Source: Rhodothermia bacterium (GTDB lineage Bacteria > Bacteroidota > Rhodothermia > Balneolales > Balneolaceae). From it: a DNA stretch of 64,000 nucleotides. A program made the translations under genes and the position numbers. This document shows, piece after piece, positions 1 to 8,119 of the stretch. Positions within the stretch are counted from its first letter, which is position 1; the number at the start of each line of letters is the position of its first letter. The notes under the pieces are model-generated. The model was not told the origin of the DNA and did not search any database. It saw only the letters and a list, made by a program, of their open reading frames with translations. The stretch spans positions 124,001-188,000 of the forward strand of contig JAUICM010000004.1 of the NCBI GenBank assembly GCA_030427885.1, in the 5' to 3' direction.

Positions 1-103
1 ATCCATTTGCATTGATGTTGAACCTACTGCTGTACCGCAAAAAATTACTTTTAATCCCGGTTTCAAAAGATCAGATAACATTGGGGAAGCATCTTTGTTC
101 TAA
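1..103 (+). CDS. possible C-terminal end of a gene cut by the window edge
   Basis: Frame 2 stays open from the first base to a TAA at 101-103, giving about 33 residues ending in GEASLF. The stretch is short, so it could be open by chance. The perfect inverted repeat that starts five bases after the stop makes a real gene end more plausible. No family was recognised. Confidence 0.3.
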   Translation, partial: SICIDVEPTAVPQKITFNPGFKRSDNIGEASLF

Positions 104-107
104 ATGC

Positions 108-132
108 TCTAGGTAGAAATTTTCTACCTAGA
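108..132. repeat. perfect 12-bp inverted repeat, 1-nt spacer
   Basis: TCTAGGTAGAAA (108-119) and its exact reverse complement (121-132) flank a single T. It lies just after the stop of the putative left-edge gene. It lacks a GC-rich stem and a T-tract, so it is a poor intrinsic terminator and could instead be an operator or recombinase site. Bases 133-358 hold nothing recognisable beyond AT-rich DNA. Confidence 0.6.
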
Positions 133-358
133 ATTCAAATTCTTTGAAGGCTTTGAATAAATACTGATAGGATATTGCTCGAAAACCTAATTATCCACCT
201 AAGACGTCTAAAATTTATTGATTTCGTTCAAATCATAGTAGATATAGTACAACCTTGAGTTTTTAGCTTCAGCGTGTTCATATTAGTGTGAGTAAAATAT
301 TTCAGAGTCTATAAAAGAAAGGTATCGTTTGCTGTCAAAAATTAATTGATAGTTTCAG

Positions 359-610
359 TTACAAGTTCTTTACATATTCAAACCTACTCTCAACTTCCTC
401 AATCAACTCGCTCATCTTCATACCCAGTGAAAGTGCTACAAGCATAAGAGATTGTGCGGTAGGGTTTTTGATCCCTCTCTCTATTTCTGAAATATAAACG
501 GCACTGGTATCACACCTCTCAGCCAGTTCTTCTTGAGTAAGATTTCTATCGACCCTCAATTCCTTGATGGTTTCTCCAATGGCAATATTTAATCCTTCCA
601 CTTTTTTCAC
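359..610 (-). CDS. XRE-family HTH transcriptional regulator
   Basis: An 83-residue protein that is essentially one HTH_3/XRE domain. Helices are visible around IGETIKELR, LTQEELAER, SAVYISEIERG and the closing LMLVALSLGMKMSELI. It contains no other domain, as is typical of small repressors of integrative elements. It is transcribed away from the gene at 677, and a perfect palindrome (662-677) lies in the gap between them, so autoregulation and control of the divergent genes are likely. The DNA-binding family is sure; the role as the element's immunity or maintenance repressor is inferred from position. Confidence 0.85.
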   Translation of the reverse strand: MKKVEGLNIAIGETIKELRVDRNLTQEELAERCDTSAVYISEIERGIKNPTAQSLMLVALSLGMKMSELIEEVESRFEYVKNL

Positions 611-661
611 TTGCCAATCTTAAAGCGGATGGATAGCTTAAACCATAAACTATAGCATTAG

Positions 662-677
662 TAATTATATATAATTA
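662..677. promoter_or_regulatory. perfect 16-bp palindrome, candidate operator of the XRE regulator
   Basis: TAATTATATATAATTA is self-complementary. Its last base is the first base of the ATG of the gene at 677. It sits in the divergent intergenic region next to the XRE gene, where an autoregulatory operator is expected. No Shine-Dalgarno can be placed before that ATG, so binding here would block its initiation region. An AT-rich palindrome can arise by chance, hence the moderate score. Confidence 0.4.
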
Positions 678-955
678 TGTCCTTTTTTAAGCAAATATTC
701 GCAGGTAAAAGCCAAAAAGAACAAATTGCAGATACTATATATGATAGTCTAAGGAAGTGCGCTTTAGAGGTATACAAAAAAGAGGGGGATCACATGATGA
801 CCGGAGCGTTAATTCAAGCAAGTGTTGTAGAATTAGCAGAGAGCCTTAAAAAATCATATACGCTTCGTAGTAAAGAATTAGGCTTGAGCCGTGATGAAAT
901 TGATAAAATAACACATAATGCTTGTAAGAAAATCCTCTCCCAGATATTGGAGTGA
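677..955 (+). CDS. small hypothetical protein of the integrative element
   Basis: A 92-residue, lysine-rich and probably all-helical cytoplasmic protein without a signal peptide, membrane segment or motif I recognise. The ATG abuts the AT-rich palindrome and has no Shine-Dalgarno. The next gene starts 31 bases downstream on the same strand, so the two are probably one transcript ended by the hairpin at 1392-1434. Base composition is AT-rich like the rest of the element. Function unknown. Confidence 0.6.
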   Translation: MSFFKQIFAGKSQKEQIADTIYDSLRKCALEVYKKEGDHMMTGALIQASVVELAESLKKSYTLRSKELGLSRDEIDKITHNACKKILSQILE

Positions 956-986
956 GATAGACATAAAATTTTAGAGGCTAATTAAT

Positions 987-1391
987 ATGATTTGGACGCT
1001 CGCAATAATTGTTGTTGTGATTTTTGGAGTAAAATTCTTCAAAGATTACACGAGTCAAGCAAATGAAATCGCAAGTTCCGGTGGTATGAAAATAAGATAC
1101 TCTATTTTAATAAATAGAATTATCAGTGATGACTATAGGAATCAGGTTGTTGATCAGGGTAATAATTTTATTGTGGTGGGTTATAATAGCCATGGTGGTA
1201 GTTATTGGTTTGATATCTCTGAAAATTTTGGGGGAGTCACCATTAAGTACTATTCAAAAAATATCGCTAAGGATTTCGAAGTTGTACGTGAATTTGACGT
1301 AAATGAAAATCAAAATGCAATGTATGAGATATTCAAAGAAGATTTGGTACAGGCAAATACTAGAATTCTTAAAAATTTAAAGAATCGTTGA
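987..1391 (+). CDS. hypothetical membrane-anchored protein
   Basis: A 134-residue protein with one N-terminal hydrophobic segment (residues 2-17, rich in I and V) followed by a soluble domain of about 110 residues with alternating beta-like stretches. There is no lipobox or cleavage motif, so it looks like an N-terminally anchored protein. A GAGG Shine-Dalgarno lies about nine bases before the ATG. It follows the gene at 677 and is closed by a strong terminator. No family recognised. Confidence 0.6.
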   Translation: MIWTLAIIVVVIFGVKFFKDYTSQANEIASSGGMKIRYSILINRIISDDYRNQVVDQGNNFIVVGYNSHGGSYWFDISENFGGVTIKYYSKNIAKDFEVVREFDVNENQNAMYEIFKEDLVQANTRILKNLKNR

Positions 1392-1434
1392 GGCACCCCA
1401 CCCCTAGATAGTCCTAAGGGTGGGGTACCCTTTT
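1392..1434 (+). terminator. intrinsic terminator after the 677-1391 gene pair
   Basis: A GC-rich stem starts directly after the TGA: ACCCCACCCCT (1395-1405) pairs with AGGGTGGGGT (1417-1426) with one bulged C. A short T run follows at 1431-1434. It stands out in otherwise AT-rich DNA. Confidence 0.75.
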
Positions 1435-1535
1435 AGTCAATGTTATACATGCTTTACTTTTGGATATTTCTTTAAAATTTTTTCCACTAACACTACACTC
1501 GGTACATGTTTTTTCAGTATTGAGTAAGCGGGTTT

Positions 1536-3014
1536 TCAACTACTTGAATAAAATATTCCTTCGGCCCTCCTGGATCTGTTTAATCCACAGGATTTTAACT
1601 TAACATAAAAGTCCCTGTCGCCGAGTACATTAAACCCATTCTCTTTACAATGTAAAAGATACTTCTCATGTAACTCGGAAGCCCTAGCGGGTAAAGTTAC
1701 TTCTTTAAATAAGTCCGATTCAATAAAAGAGTGAACAGTATCAGTGCTTTGCTTATACCATTCCAATATTTGATCAGAGCTCTCACAAGGGCTGAAAGCT
1801 TCTTGTTCTTCCAGCCTGACAAGCCCCTCCAAAATCCAGTTCATAATTCCCGGAAGTTCGGTAGCAATAATTTCTTCAGCCAAATGCTTATTACGTTCAT
1901 CTTTTGGAATGTATTCATCAAACGGAACGATTAAAAAGCGTCTATAAAAGCCTTCTGAAGTATCATTAGTTTCTGGGAGTTCATTACAATTGAATGCTAA
2001 TCGTGCATAGTTCTTAACCTCAAAAGGTCTACCATATGGATATCTTGCAGTAGTGGGTTCTCTCGATGCCAATTTCTTAAACTCGTCACTACTTACTTTT
2101 GTGGAGATTTCTCCGGAATAATTAAGCAATTTCCCTGCCAATTGTCCCCGGTAATATCCAGAGGGATGTGTCAATGACTCTAATGAATTGCTAATTACAT
2201 TTACCTCACCAAAAGTAGAAGTAATGATAAATAGAAGAACACTTTTTCCATTAGCGCCGGTTCCAAAGGCAATAAGAACTTTTTCATGTTTAATCGTAGA
2301 AAAGCAGGAGGCAAAAAACTCAGCTAATACGAGTTGTTTATCCCTTTGCGGTAGTACTCTGTCTAAAAACCGTTGGAATTTTGGACAGGTCGTTGTAGGC
2401 TCATAATTATATGGTAAAACGTAGGTAATAAGGTCACGATAATCATGAGCTTTAAAAGAGAATGTCCCTTGTTGAAATACAAGTGTACCATTTTGGAAAT
2501 TGAGCTTGGTTATATTCTCGTTTACTACCGAGCTTATATGTGCAGCTACCTGTAATTGCTTAACACATTTATTCGTAAAATCAGTGTCCATTGCAATCAA
2601 TTTTGGGACACCAATTTTTTTTCCAGCTTCCCGCAAAAAATAGTTGAGAGTATCAGAATCGATTACTCGCCAATGGGTTCCTGAGTAAACACTTGTTTCA
2701 CCATTAAAGTCAGATACGGGATGTCCCATCATCAAGGTTTGTTCACGGAGTGCTTCAACAAAAAGGATCTTATAGTCCTTTAAGTTAAGTTTAACAATTG
2801 AGTTATTTTGTTCAACTCGTGGATTTCCTTTCTGATCATCTTCAGAGGAATCGTCTATTTCTTCATCTTCATCTATAATATCATCGAGATCAATTTTAAG
2901 AGCATATTCTGTGAAATCGATGAGTTCAAGTTGTTCTAAAATGTTATTCAAGATAACGCTGATATCATCTGTAGGATGTGTAGCATTACCATCTAAATTT
3001 TTATAAAAGTTCAT
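1536..3014 (-). CDS. P4/D5-type primase-helicase (phage/plasmid replication protein)
   Basis: A 492-residue protein. Residues 43-60 are a run of Asp/Glu. A D5_N-like region precedes an SF3 helicase core with Walker A GTGANGKS at about 251-258 and a downstream FNCNELPE segment typical of P4/D5 proteins. The C-terminal part resembles the usual winged-helix DNA-binding tail. Proteins of this family unwind DNA at the origin of phages, satellites and small islands. The start overlaps the stop of the upstream HTH gene by four bases, so the two are translationally coupled. No catalytic primase motif was recognised at the N-terminus, so it may be a helicase that relies on a host primase. Confidence 0.85.
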   Translation of the reverse strand: MNFYKNLDGNATHPTDDISVILNNILEQLELIDFTEYALKIDLDDIIDEDEEIDDSSEDDQKGNPRVEQNNSIVKLNLKDYKILFVEALREQTLMMGHPVSDFNGETSVYSGTHWRVIDSDTLNYFLREAGKKIGVPKLIAMDTDFTNKCVKQLQVAAHISSVVNENITKLNFQNGTLVFQQGTFSFKAHDYRDLITYVLPYNYEPTTTCPKFQRFLDRVLPQRDKQLVLAEFFASCFSTIKHEKVLIAFGTGANGKSVLLFIITSTFGEVNVISNSLESLTHPSGYYRGQLAGKLLNYSGEISTKVSSDEFKKLASREPTTARYPYGRPFEVKNYARLAFNCNELPETNDTSEGFYRRFLIVPFDEYIPKDERNKHLAEEIIATELPGIMNWILEGLVRLEEQEAFSPCESSDQILEWYKQSTDTVHSFIESDLFKEVTLPARASELHEKYLLHCKENGFNVLGDRDFYVKLKSCGLNRSRRAEGIFYSSS

Positions 3015-3316
3015 TTTTTAACCGAATTAGAATTAGGGGTAACAGTATTTCGATCAAGAAACTCCAGGATTCCTTTTACTGGGTATAGAATCTTCCGTCC
3101 ATGTTGGGAATAAGTGATCTGTTTGGTGTCCCGTAAATTTTGTAGAGTTCTCTCTGACCAACCAGTCATTTTTAAAACCTCTTCTTTGGTATAATACTGG
3201 TTAGAAAGGATGATTTTCTCTAGATCTGAGTAGCTGTCTTTTACAGCCTTATCGATCGTTTTTTTGAGGATGTCTTCTATTTGACCCTCGGATATTATGG
3301 TGAGTTTATTCTCCAT
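3011..3316 (-). CDS. helix-turn-helix DNA-binding protein, excisionase/AlpA-like
   Basis: A 101-residue protein with an N-terminal helical region and then a MerR/HTH_17-like domain: YTKEEVLKMTGWSERTLQNL, followed by KQITYSQHGRKILYPVKGILEFLDR. The GRKILYP wing is typical of excisionase or helix-turn-helix proteins found beside integrases in Bacteroidota islands. It overlaps the primase-helicase gene by four bases. The likely roles are recombination directionality factor or replication-origin binder; sequence alone does not decide between them. Confidence 0.8.
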   Translation of the reverse strand: MENKLTIISEGQIEDILKKTIDKAVKDSYSDLEKIILSNQYYTKEEVLKMTGWSERTLQNLRDTKQITYSQHGRKILYPVKGILEFLDRNTVTPNSNSVKK

Positions 3317-3413
3317 TTGTTTGGGGTTTGTTAATATTTACCCCAATGATCGGAGAGTAGCTTTAGAATAGCACACTACTATTCCGAGTAGAAATAGTCA
3401 AAACGATCAATTA

Positions 3414-3447
3414 ATAGACGAAAAGAATTTTTTATAGACGAAAAGAA
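3414..3447. repeat. two 14-bp direct repeats spaced by 20 bp
   Basis: ATAGACGAAAAGAA occurs at 3414-3427 and again at 3434-3447, two helical turns apart, directly downstream of the stop of the gene at 3450-4139 and upstream of the HTH/primase operon. The position and period fit a binding site for an initiator or regulator of that operon. Two copies are too few to call an iteron origin. Confidence 0.45.
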
Positions 3448-3449
3448 AA

Positions 3450-4139
3450 TTATTTAATTCTGAAATATTTTCCGTCAAATCTAGTTCGTGACCTGAAATT
3501 GTCACCAATTCTTTTTTCGTCGTACTTAAAATCATACTCCGCCTCAATTTTCTTATTGATCATTCCTGAGGTCTTACGATTATTCTGGGGCTGGTAAGTT
3601 TCTTTATCTTGGTCTAAGAGGTCATTTGCATAATTAACCATTTCAGAAAAAATAGCATCAGAAATTCTTTTAGCCTTGTATTCTGGGTTCCCTCTTGTCT
3701 CAATAGTTAATTTTGGGGCAGTGATTCCGAATAATTGTGTGCACCGAGCGAACAATTTTATTAGTGCGGGTTTTAGCTTAGGTACGATATTATCTACACC
3801 AGATTTCCTAAATTCCAAAGCAAGCCTATCGACAGACAATTGAATATCCGAGGATATTTTTTCATTGTAGTGTCGGTAATCTGTGTCTATAACTGCGAGA
3901 TCTATTCTAGCCCTCTTGATGACTTCACTGAAATAGTATTCAAAAAACGACAAGGTATATTCCTCTAAATATATAGCTCCATTTTCGTCCCTTTCCTCAA
4001 CACTATACCTTAAAGTTTCTGCTTTTTCATCAAAATTGTGGTGAACATGATGCTCTTCATCTTTAAATCTAAAACTAGTCCTCTCTTCATAGAGTTTCTC
4101 CATGTTTAACCACTTAATGGTTTCTTTAAAATACCGCAT
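3450..4139 (-). CDS. hypothetical protein between integrase and HTH gene
   Basis: A 229-residue soluble protein rich in charged residues and predicted mostly helical, with no signal peptide. It lies 17 bases after the integrase stop and is probably co-transcribed with it. Bacteroidota elements often carry RteC-type accessory proteins in this slot, and the helical N-terminal part is compatible with one, but I see no diagnostic motif. It is best treated as an element-specific unknown. Confidence 0.6.
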   Translation of the reverse strand: MRYFKETIKWLNMEKLYEERTSFRFKDEEHHVHHNFDEKAETLRYSVEERDENGAIYLEEYTLSFFEYYFSEVIKRARIDLAVIDTDYRHYNEKISSDIQLSVDRLALEFRKSGVDNIVPKLKPALIKLFARCTQLFGITAPKLTIETRGNPEYKAKRISDAIFSEMVNYANDLLDQDKETYQPQNNRKTSGMINKKIEAEYDFKYDEKRIGDNFRSRTRFDGKYFRIK

Positions 4140-4156
4140 TAGAGTAAAACGAATTA

Positions 4157-5362
4157 TTAGTTGTAGATCACTGAAAGCGCCTCATCATAAGTCTCTGGAT
4201 CAATAGATGCTAAATAATTTTCAGTGATTTTGATACTAGAATGCCCCAGCAATTTAGAAATATCGTAAATGCTCACACCCTTTTTCCTACTAATATCAGC
4301 AAACGAATGGCGTGATTGGTGAAAATGAATTTTCTTCGATATACCAACCTCAGTTGCAATGGTTTTTAGAGTTGAATTAACCTGTGAATTTCTAGAAGAA
4401 ATATCATTGGAAAGGGTGTCGATGTCGGAATAATCCGTTTCTTGATTCAACAATGGGAAAATGAAATCTTCATCCTCCTTTTCTTTAACCCCATAATACT
4501 CAAAGATTCTACTTAAGTGCGCATTTATTGGTAGCGACATACTTCTCCCTGTTTTTGACATAACGTAGTTTAACCGCCCATTTTGAATATTCTTCACTTT
4601 CAAAAGACAGAGATCACCAAACCGAATACCTGCCATATAATATGCGGCCAAGAAATAGTTTTGTGTATGCCATTTAAAAGAGTTTCTTGCAAACTGATGT
4701 TTAGCGAATAATGAAAGCTCACTCTCAGTTAGTTTCTCTTTATAGACAGGTTCTGTTTTAAGTTTGAAAATAAAGAATGGGTTTTTCTCCTGGCTAGCTA
4801 ACCCTTCTCTGATAGCCTGATAGTAAATCGAACGAACAATTTTAAGATTACTATATATAGTATTCGTTTTATTTCCAAGCCCAGCCAAATAGTTTTCAAA
4901 TTTGGTTAAAAACGTTACATCAATGTCAGAAAATCTAAGAGAAGAGTTAGAGAATTCTTTTAGTTTATTCAGGACGGTGTTATGTCTCTTAAAAGAAGTG
5001 TTTCTTCGGTTCCGCTTATATTTTTGGATATAATTTTCAGCAAAGGGAAAGAAAAAATCTTCTGGAGTCTCCGCAGTGGGTATGTCAATAATGTCATCGA
5101 CTGAAAAGGCGATAGCTCCTAGAAGTAATTGATTAAGTCGGTTTCTGAATAATTCTTCGAGAGCTTCAATTCTTTCATTTATACTTATCCAACCTGTTAA
5201 CGTCTTTTTAACCCTTCCACCACTAGTAGACCAGTATTTAGGTAGTATGGTTTCTTCTGTAGAGATATACCGTGTTTCTCCTTTATGGGAGATTCTAACA
5301 TAGATCTTCTTTTCTCCGTCTTTATTTTTGTAGGGGCGTGTTACTGTTTTAATTTTTGCCAT
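4157..5362 (-). CDS. tyrosine site-specific recombinase (integrase)
   Basis: About 401 residues from the preferred start. An N-terminal Arm-like domain (VTRPYKNKDGEKKIYVRIS) is followed by a SAM-like core-binding domain and a C-terminal catalytic domain. The visible catalytic residues are R in MAGIRFGDLCLL, HQSRHSFA, GH in LLGHSSIKITENY and the terminal Tyr nucleophile. The ATG at 5362 is preferred because an AGGA lies five bases upstream; a TTG and an ATG slightly upstream also stay in frame. It catalyses integration and excision of the element. An orphan terminator 170 bases beyond its start marks the probable attachment side. Confidence 0.92.
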   Translation of the reverse strand: MAKIKTVTRPYKNKDGEKKIYVRISHKGETRYISTEETILPKYWSTSGGRVKKTLTGWISINERIEALEELFRNRLNQLLLGAIAFSVDDIIDIPTAETPEDFFFPFAENYIQKYKRNRRNTSFKRHNTVLNKLKEFSNSSLRFSDIDVTFLTKFENYLAGLGNKTNTIYSNLKIVRSIYYQAIREGLASQEKNPFFIFKLKTEPVYKEKLTESELSLFAKHQFARNSFKWHTQNYFLAAYYMAGIRFGDLCLLKVKNIQNGRLNYVMSKTGRSMSLPINAHLSRIFEYYGVKEKEDEDFIFPLLNQETDYSDIDTLSNDISSRNSQVNSTLKTIATEVGISKKIHFHQSRHSFADISRKKGVSIYDISKLLGHSSIKITENYLASIDPETYDEALSVIYN

Positions 5363-5530
5363 AAGTTTCCTCATCAATTTTTGTACAACATTTGTACAAG
5401 TTTTAGGTGATAGATAACCAGACTTTACTTCTGGATACTAATGATGATGGTACTTATTGATGCTTTACGAGCATCTAAGAGCATGAAACTGCATGAAATT
5501 ACATTCAGTCTAACCCCTCCGGGCGTACAT

Positions 5531-5562
5531 ACCCAGCATAGTTTACTGTGCTGGGTTTTTTA
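5531..5562 (+). terminator. orphan plus-strand terminator at the element edge
   Basis: ACCCAGCA (5531-5538) pairs with TGCTGGGT (5549-5556), followed by a T run to 5561. It points rightward and terminates transcription coming from the left, yet every gene to its left is on the minus strand. It therefore probably belongs to a plus-strand gene whose 3' end lay here before the element inserted, or to a small RNA. It overlaps the stop codon of the LytTR gene. Bases 5400-5530 contain no ORF or tRNA that I can recognise. Confidence 0.7.
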
Positions 5563-6231
5563 TTTCCCGAATTGATTTAGAAACTCTTCTTTGTACGCAT
5601 TACCAATAGGGATCTCTTTTCTGTTTATATAGATAAGGTTCCCTTCCAAATAGTCGATCTTACTTATTGCCACCAGATAGGATTTGTGAACCCGAATGAA
5701 TTCAGGTGAAGGCAATTCTTCAGCGAGGCTTTTCATCGTTTTATAAAAAGTGAACTTCTGATTCGATGTGTGAACAGTAAGATAATCTCCCAGACTTTCA
5801 ACATAGAGGATCTCAGTAGTTAACACCCTGTACGATTTGCCATCGGCTTTTATAACTATTGCGGAATCCCGGTCAACAACCCGTTCTTTGCTCATAATTT
5901 TATTAATGGCCTTTAAAAAACGCTCAAAGGAGAATGGTTTCAGCAGGTAGTCAACAACATCCAGTTCAAATCCCTCGAGAGCATATTCAGAGTAAGCTGT
6001 TGTAAGAATGACCCCGGGAGGATTGCTAAGGCTTTTCAGAAAACTGATGCCGGACAGTTTGGGCATATTCACATCCAGAAAAAGCAAATCAACGGAATGT
6101 TCTTTCAGAAACTCCAATGCTGATAGCGCACTTTCACACTCTCCTGCGAGCTCAAGTGCAGGAGTATCGCTGATATACTGTCGTAAGATATCACGGGCAA
6201 CGGGCTCATCATCTATAATCAGGCAACGCAT
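5560..6231 (-). CDS. LytTR-family response regulator
   Basis: A 223-residue protein. The N-terminal receiver domain has the acidic DDEP start, the phosphoacceptor Asp in LLFLDVNMP, Thr in TTAYS and Lys in LLKPF. The C-terminal LytTR DNA-binding domain (about 125-223) contains VESLGDYLTVHT and FIRVHKSYLV. It shares its boundary base with the sensor kinase stop, so the two form a tightly coupled operon with the lipoprotein gene upstream. It presumably activates target genes when phosphorylated by the partner kinase. The targets are not visible. Confidence 0.92.
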   Translation of the reverse strand: MRCLIIDDEPVARDILRQYISDTPALELAGECESALSALEFLKEHSVDLLFLDVNMPKLSGISFLKSLSNPPGVILTTAYSEYALEGFELDVVDYLLKPFSFERFLKAINKIMSKERVVDRDSAIVIKADGKSYRVLTTEILYVESLGDYLTVHTSNQKFTFYKTMKSLAEELPSPEFIRVHKSYLVAISKIDYLEGNLIYINRKEIPIGNAYKEEFLNQFGK

Positions 6232-7259
6232 TAGCTAAGAGTCATGGTTAAGGTTAAAAAGAACTGGTTGTCGCGGCGGTGGTATTCAAGGGTATGTTTA
6301 TCCGGGTAAACCAGACTTAAACGCCTTTTTGCATTTATAAGTCCGGTAGAATTGCCGGGCTCCAGCTGGGGTGTTTCCGAATTTATTACATTTTCGGTAT
6401 TGATAGTCAGTACATCTCCCTCGACAAAGATGGAGATCGTAACCCGTTCACTTTTCTCAGAAATGGAACCATGTTTAAAACAGTTCTCAATAAAAGTGAT
6501 CAAAAGAAGGGGTGTGATACGTAATGATTTGGGGTCACCATTGATAACCAGCTCAACATTCTCCGGATAGTTCAGGCGTTCTTGTTGAAGTGTTACGAAT
6601 TTTTTGATGTATTCGAGTTCATCACTCAGAGACACAAGTTCTTTGTCCGAATTGTCAACTACATATCGGAGTATCTCAGATAATCCCAAAATGAGGGAGG
6701 GAGCCTTATCCGTTTTTTTAAGCGCCTCCCCGTAGATCATATTCAAACTGTTAAAGAGGAAATGAGGATTAACCTGGGATCGTAATGCCTGGAGCTCTGC
6801 TTTAACTTTCTCTTCCTGTGCATGAGAAAGCTGGAGTATTGTTTCTTGCTGCCGGAACCAACCCCGTGCTAAATGCAGCAAAAGAGTAACAATAATATAG
6901 ATAAAAGTTATACCTGCGATCTCATACCACTCATAAACGGCGATGAAATAATAATCACTGAACAGGAGGTCGGACAGGAAATTAAAAACCAGATAATAAG
7001 TTCCGACACTTAATGCAATTGAGGATAAAACACCGGTTCCATAAAGAACATATCTTGCTTGATTGAGAAAACGAGATAGAGACTGACTGTGAATAAATAC
7101 GGCGATCAACAGAGGAATGTGAAAGAGAGAAGTATATATAACATCGATCTCACGGATCTCATCAGTACGGGTGAAAATTCGCAGCAGAACCAAAAAGGAG
7201 ATCGTCCAGAAGAGTATGATCTGAACGATCCGGGAATTTAAGAGAGACCTATAGTGCAT
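6231..7259 (-). CDS. LytS/YehU-type sensor histidine kinase
   Basis: A 342-residue protein with four hydrophobic segments in the first 135 residues and a short coiled linker. The His_kinase domain carries the phosphoacceptor motif LRSQVNPHFLFNSLN, and a HATPase_c domain has an N-box in LITFIENCFKHG. No extracytoplasmic sensor domain is present, so the signal is probably sensed within the membrane. It overlaps the upstream lipoprotein gene by 11 bases and abuts the response regulator, so a three-gene operon is likely. Confidence 0.92.
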   Translation of the reverse strand: MHYRSLLNSRIVQIILFWTISFLVLLRIFTRTDEIREIDVIYTSLFHIPLLIAVFIHSQSLSRFLNQARYVLYGTGVLSSIALSVGTYYLVFNFLSDLLFSDYYFIAVYEWYEIAGITFIYIIVTLLLHLARGWFRQQETILQLSHAQEEKVKAELQALRSQVNPHFLFNSLNMIYGEALKKTDKAPSLILGLSEILRYVVDNSDKELVSLSDELEYIKKFVTLQQERLNYPENVELVINGDPKSLRITPLLLITFIENCFKHGSISEKSERVTISIFVEGDVLTINTENVINSETPQLEPGNSTGLINAKRRLSLVYPDKHTLEYHRRDNQFFLTLTMTLS

Positions 7260-7893
7260 TTGAAGACCGCCTTAAATTTAGAGGTTCATCAAAAGCTTTA
7301 GGGTCATCAGAATATTTGGTGACAAACTTCTGTAACTCTTTTGTTGAAGCGGTGATCAGAACATTGCCATTCTCATTCTGTTCATGTTTGATGCGAACGC
7401 GGTTGTTCTCGATCTGATGTTTGATCCATGAACTTTCAAAATACTCTAAAGACAGCACCTCGTTTTCGATGTTGATCTTGGAGAAGAGGTGAACGGGGAA
7501 GTTATAATATCCCTCCACTTTTGATTCGTCATTGTGGAACAACGAAAGGTCAATAAAGTATTCGTCATTGAATTTTCCGATAGAACCAACCAGCAGAACG
7601 CTGTCCTCTGAAGAACTTTGAAGGTCTTCCAGAATGATCAGATAAAGAGATTCGAATTCTTTTTTGTCTTCTTCTGACATTTCAATATCTCCCCCGAAAG
7701 GGTTACGGGTAAAATGGGAAGGGTCATTTATAAATGTCCAACGCTGATCCCCGCTTTCCCACCGGCCCTCAAGTTTGTCCAAAAGAATGGCATCTTTAAA
7801 AGGAACCAAAGGATGGACTGACTGAAGATAACATCCGGTAAACAGGTACAGGATAACTGAAGTGTAAAGTATATTTTTGATTGTGCGTTTCAT
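7249..7893 (-). CDS. hypothetical lipoprotein upstream of a two-component pair
   Basis: About 214 residues from the ATG at 7893; a further in-frame start at 7926 would add eleven residues before the signal peptide. A lipoprotein signal (LYLFTGCYLQ) puts the mature protein in the envelope. The body has alternating beta-like segments and no known domain. Its stop overlaps the kinase start by 11 bases, which suggests it is the target, the ligand-binding partner or an accessory of the LytS/LytTR pair. Confidence 0.8.
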   Translation of the reverse strand: MKRTIKNILYTSVILYLFTGCYLQSVHPLVPFKDAILLDKLEGRWESGDQRWTFINDPSHFTRNPFGGDIEMSEEDKKEFESLYLIILEDLQSSSEDSVLLVGSIGKFNDEYFIDLSLFHNDESKVEGYYNFPVHLFSKINIENEVLSLEYFESSWIKHQIENNRVRIKHEQNENGNVLITASTKELQKFVTKYSDDPKAFDEPLNLRRSSNAL

Positions 7894-8045
7894 TTCAATT
7901 GATGTTTGTTTGAGATTGCACAACAAAGAAACGGACGTTTAAAAAATTGTTGAAATCGTTTCGATGAACAAGGTTTTTTACCCGACAAACAAGCTGAAAT
8001 TCACGGGTTAAAGAAAAACAATAATCAGTATAAGCTTTTTCTATT

Positions 8046-8063
8046 AGGAGGGGAACTAAAGTG
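8046..8063 (+). promoter_or_regulatory. strong Shine-Dalgarno upstream of YceI, possible leader peptide
   Basis: AGGAGGGG (8046-8053) is one of the best ribosome-binding sites in the window, but it lies about 66 bases before the YceI ATG. It is well spaced for GTG at 8061, which gives an eight-codon ORF ending at 8087. It is also in range of GTG at 8063, which is in frame with YceI and would add 19 residues. Confidence 0.45.
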
Positions 8064-8119
8064 TGTGTAATTTTTGTTCAACATTAAACTATTTAATATT
8101 AACTTTAATACATATTATT

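Noticed and set aside
5440-5530. A complete tRNA or tmRNA gene next to the integrase
   Set aside because: I could not build the T-arm and acceptor stem from the sequence; only a possible 3' remnant remains, so no RNA gene is called.
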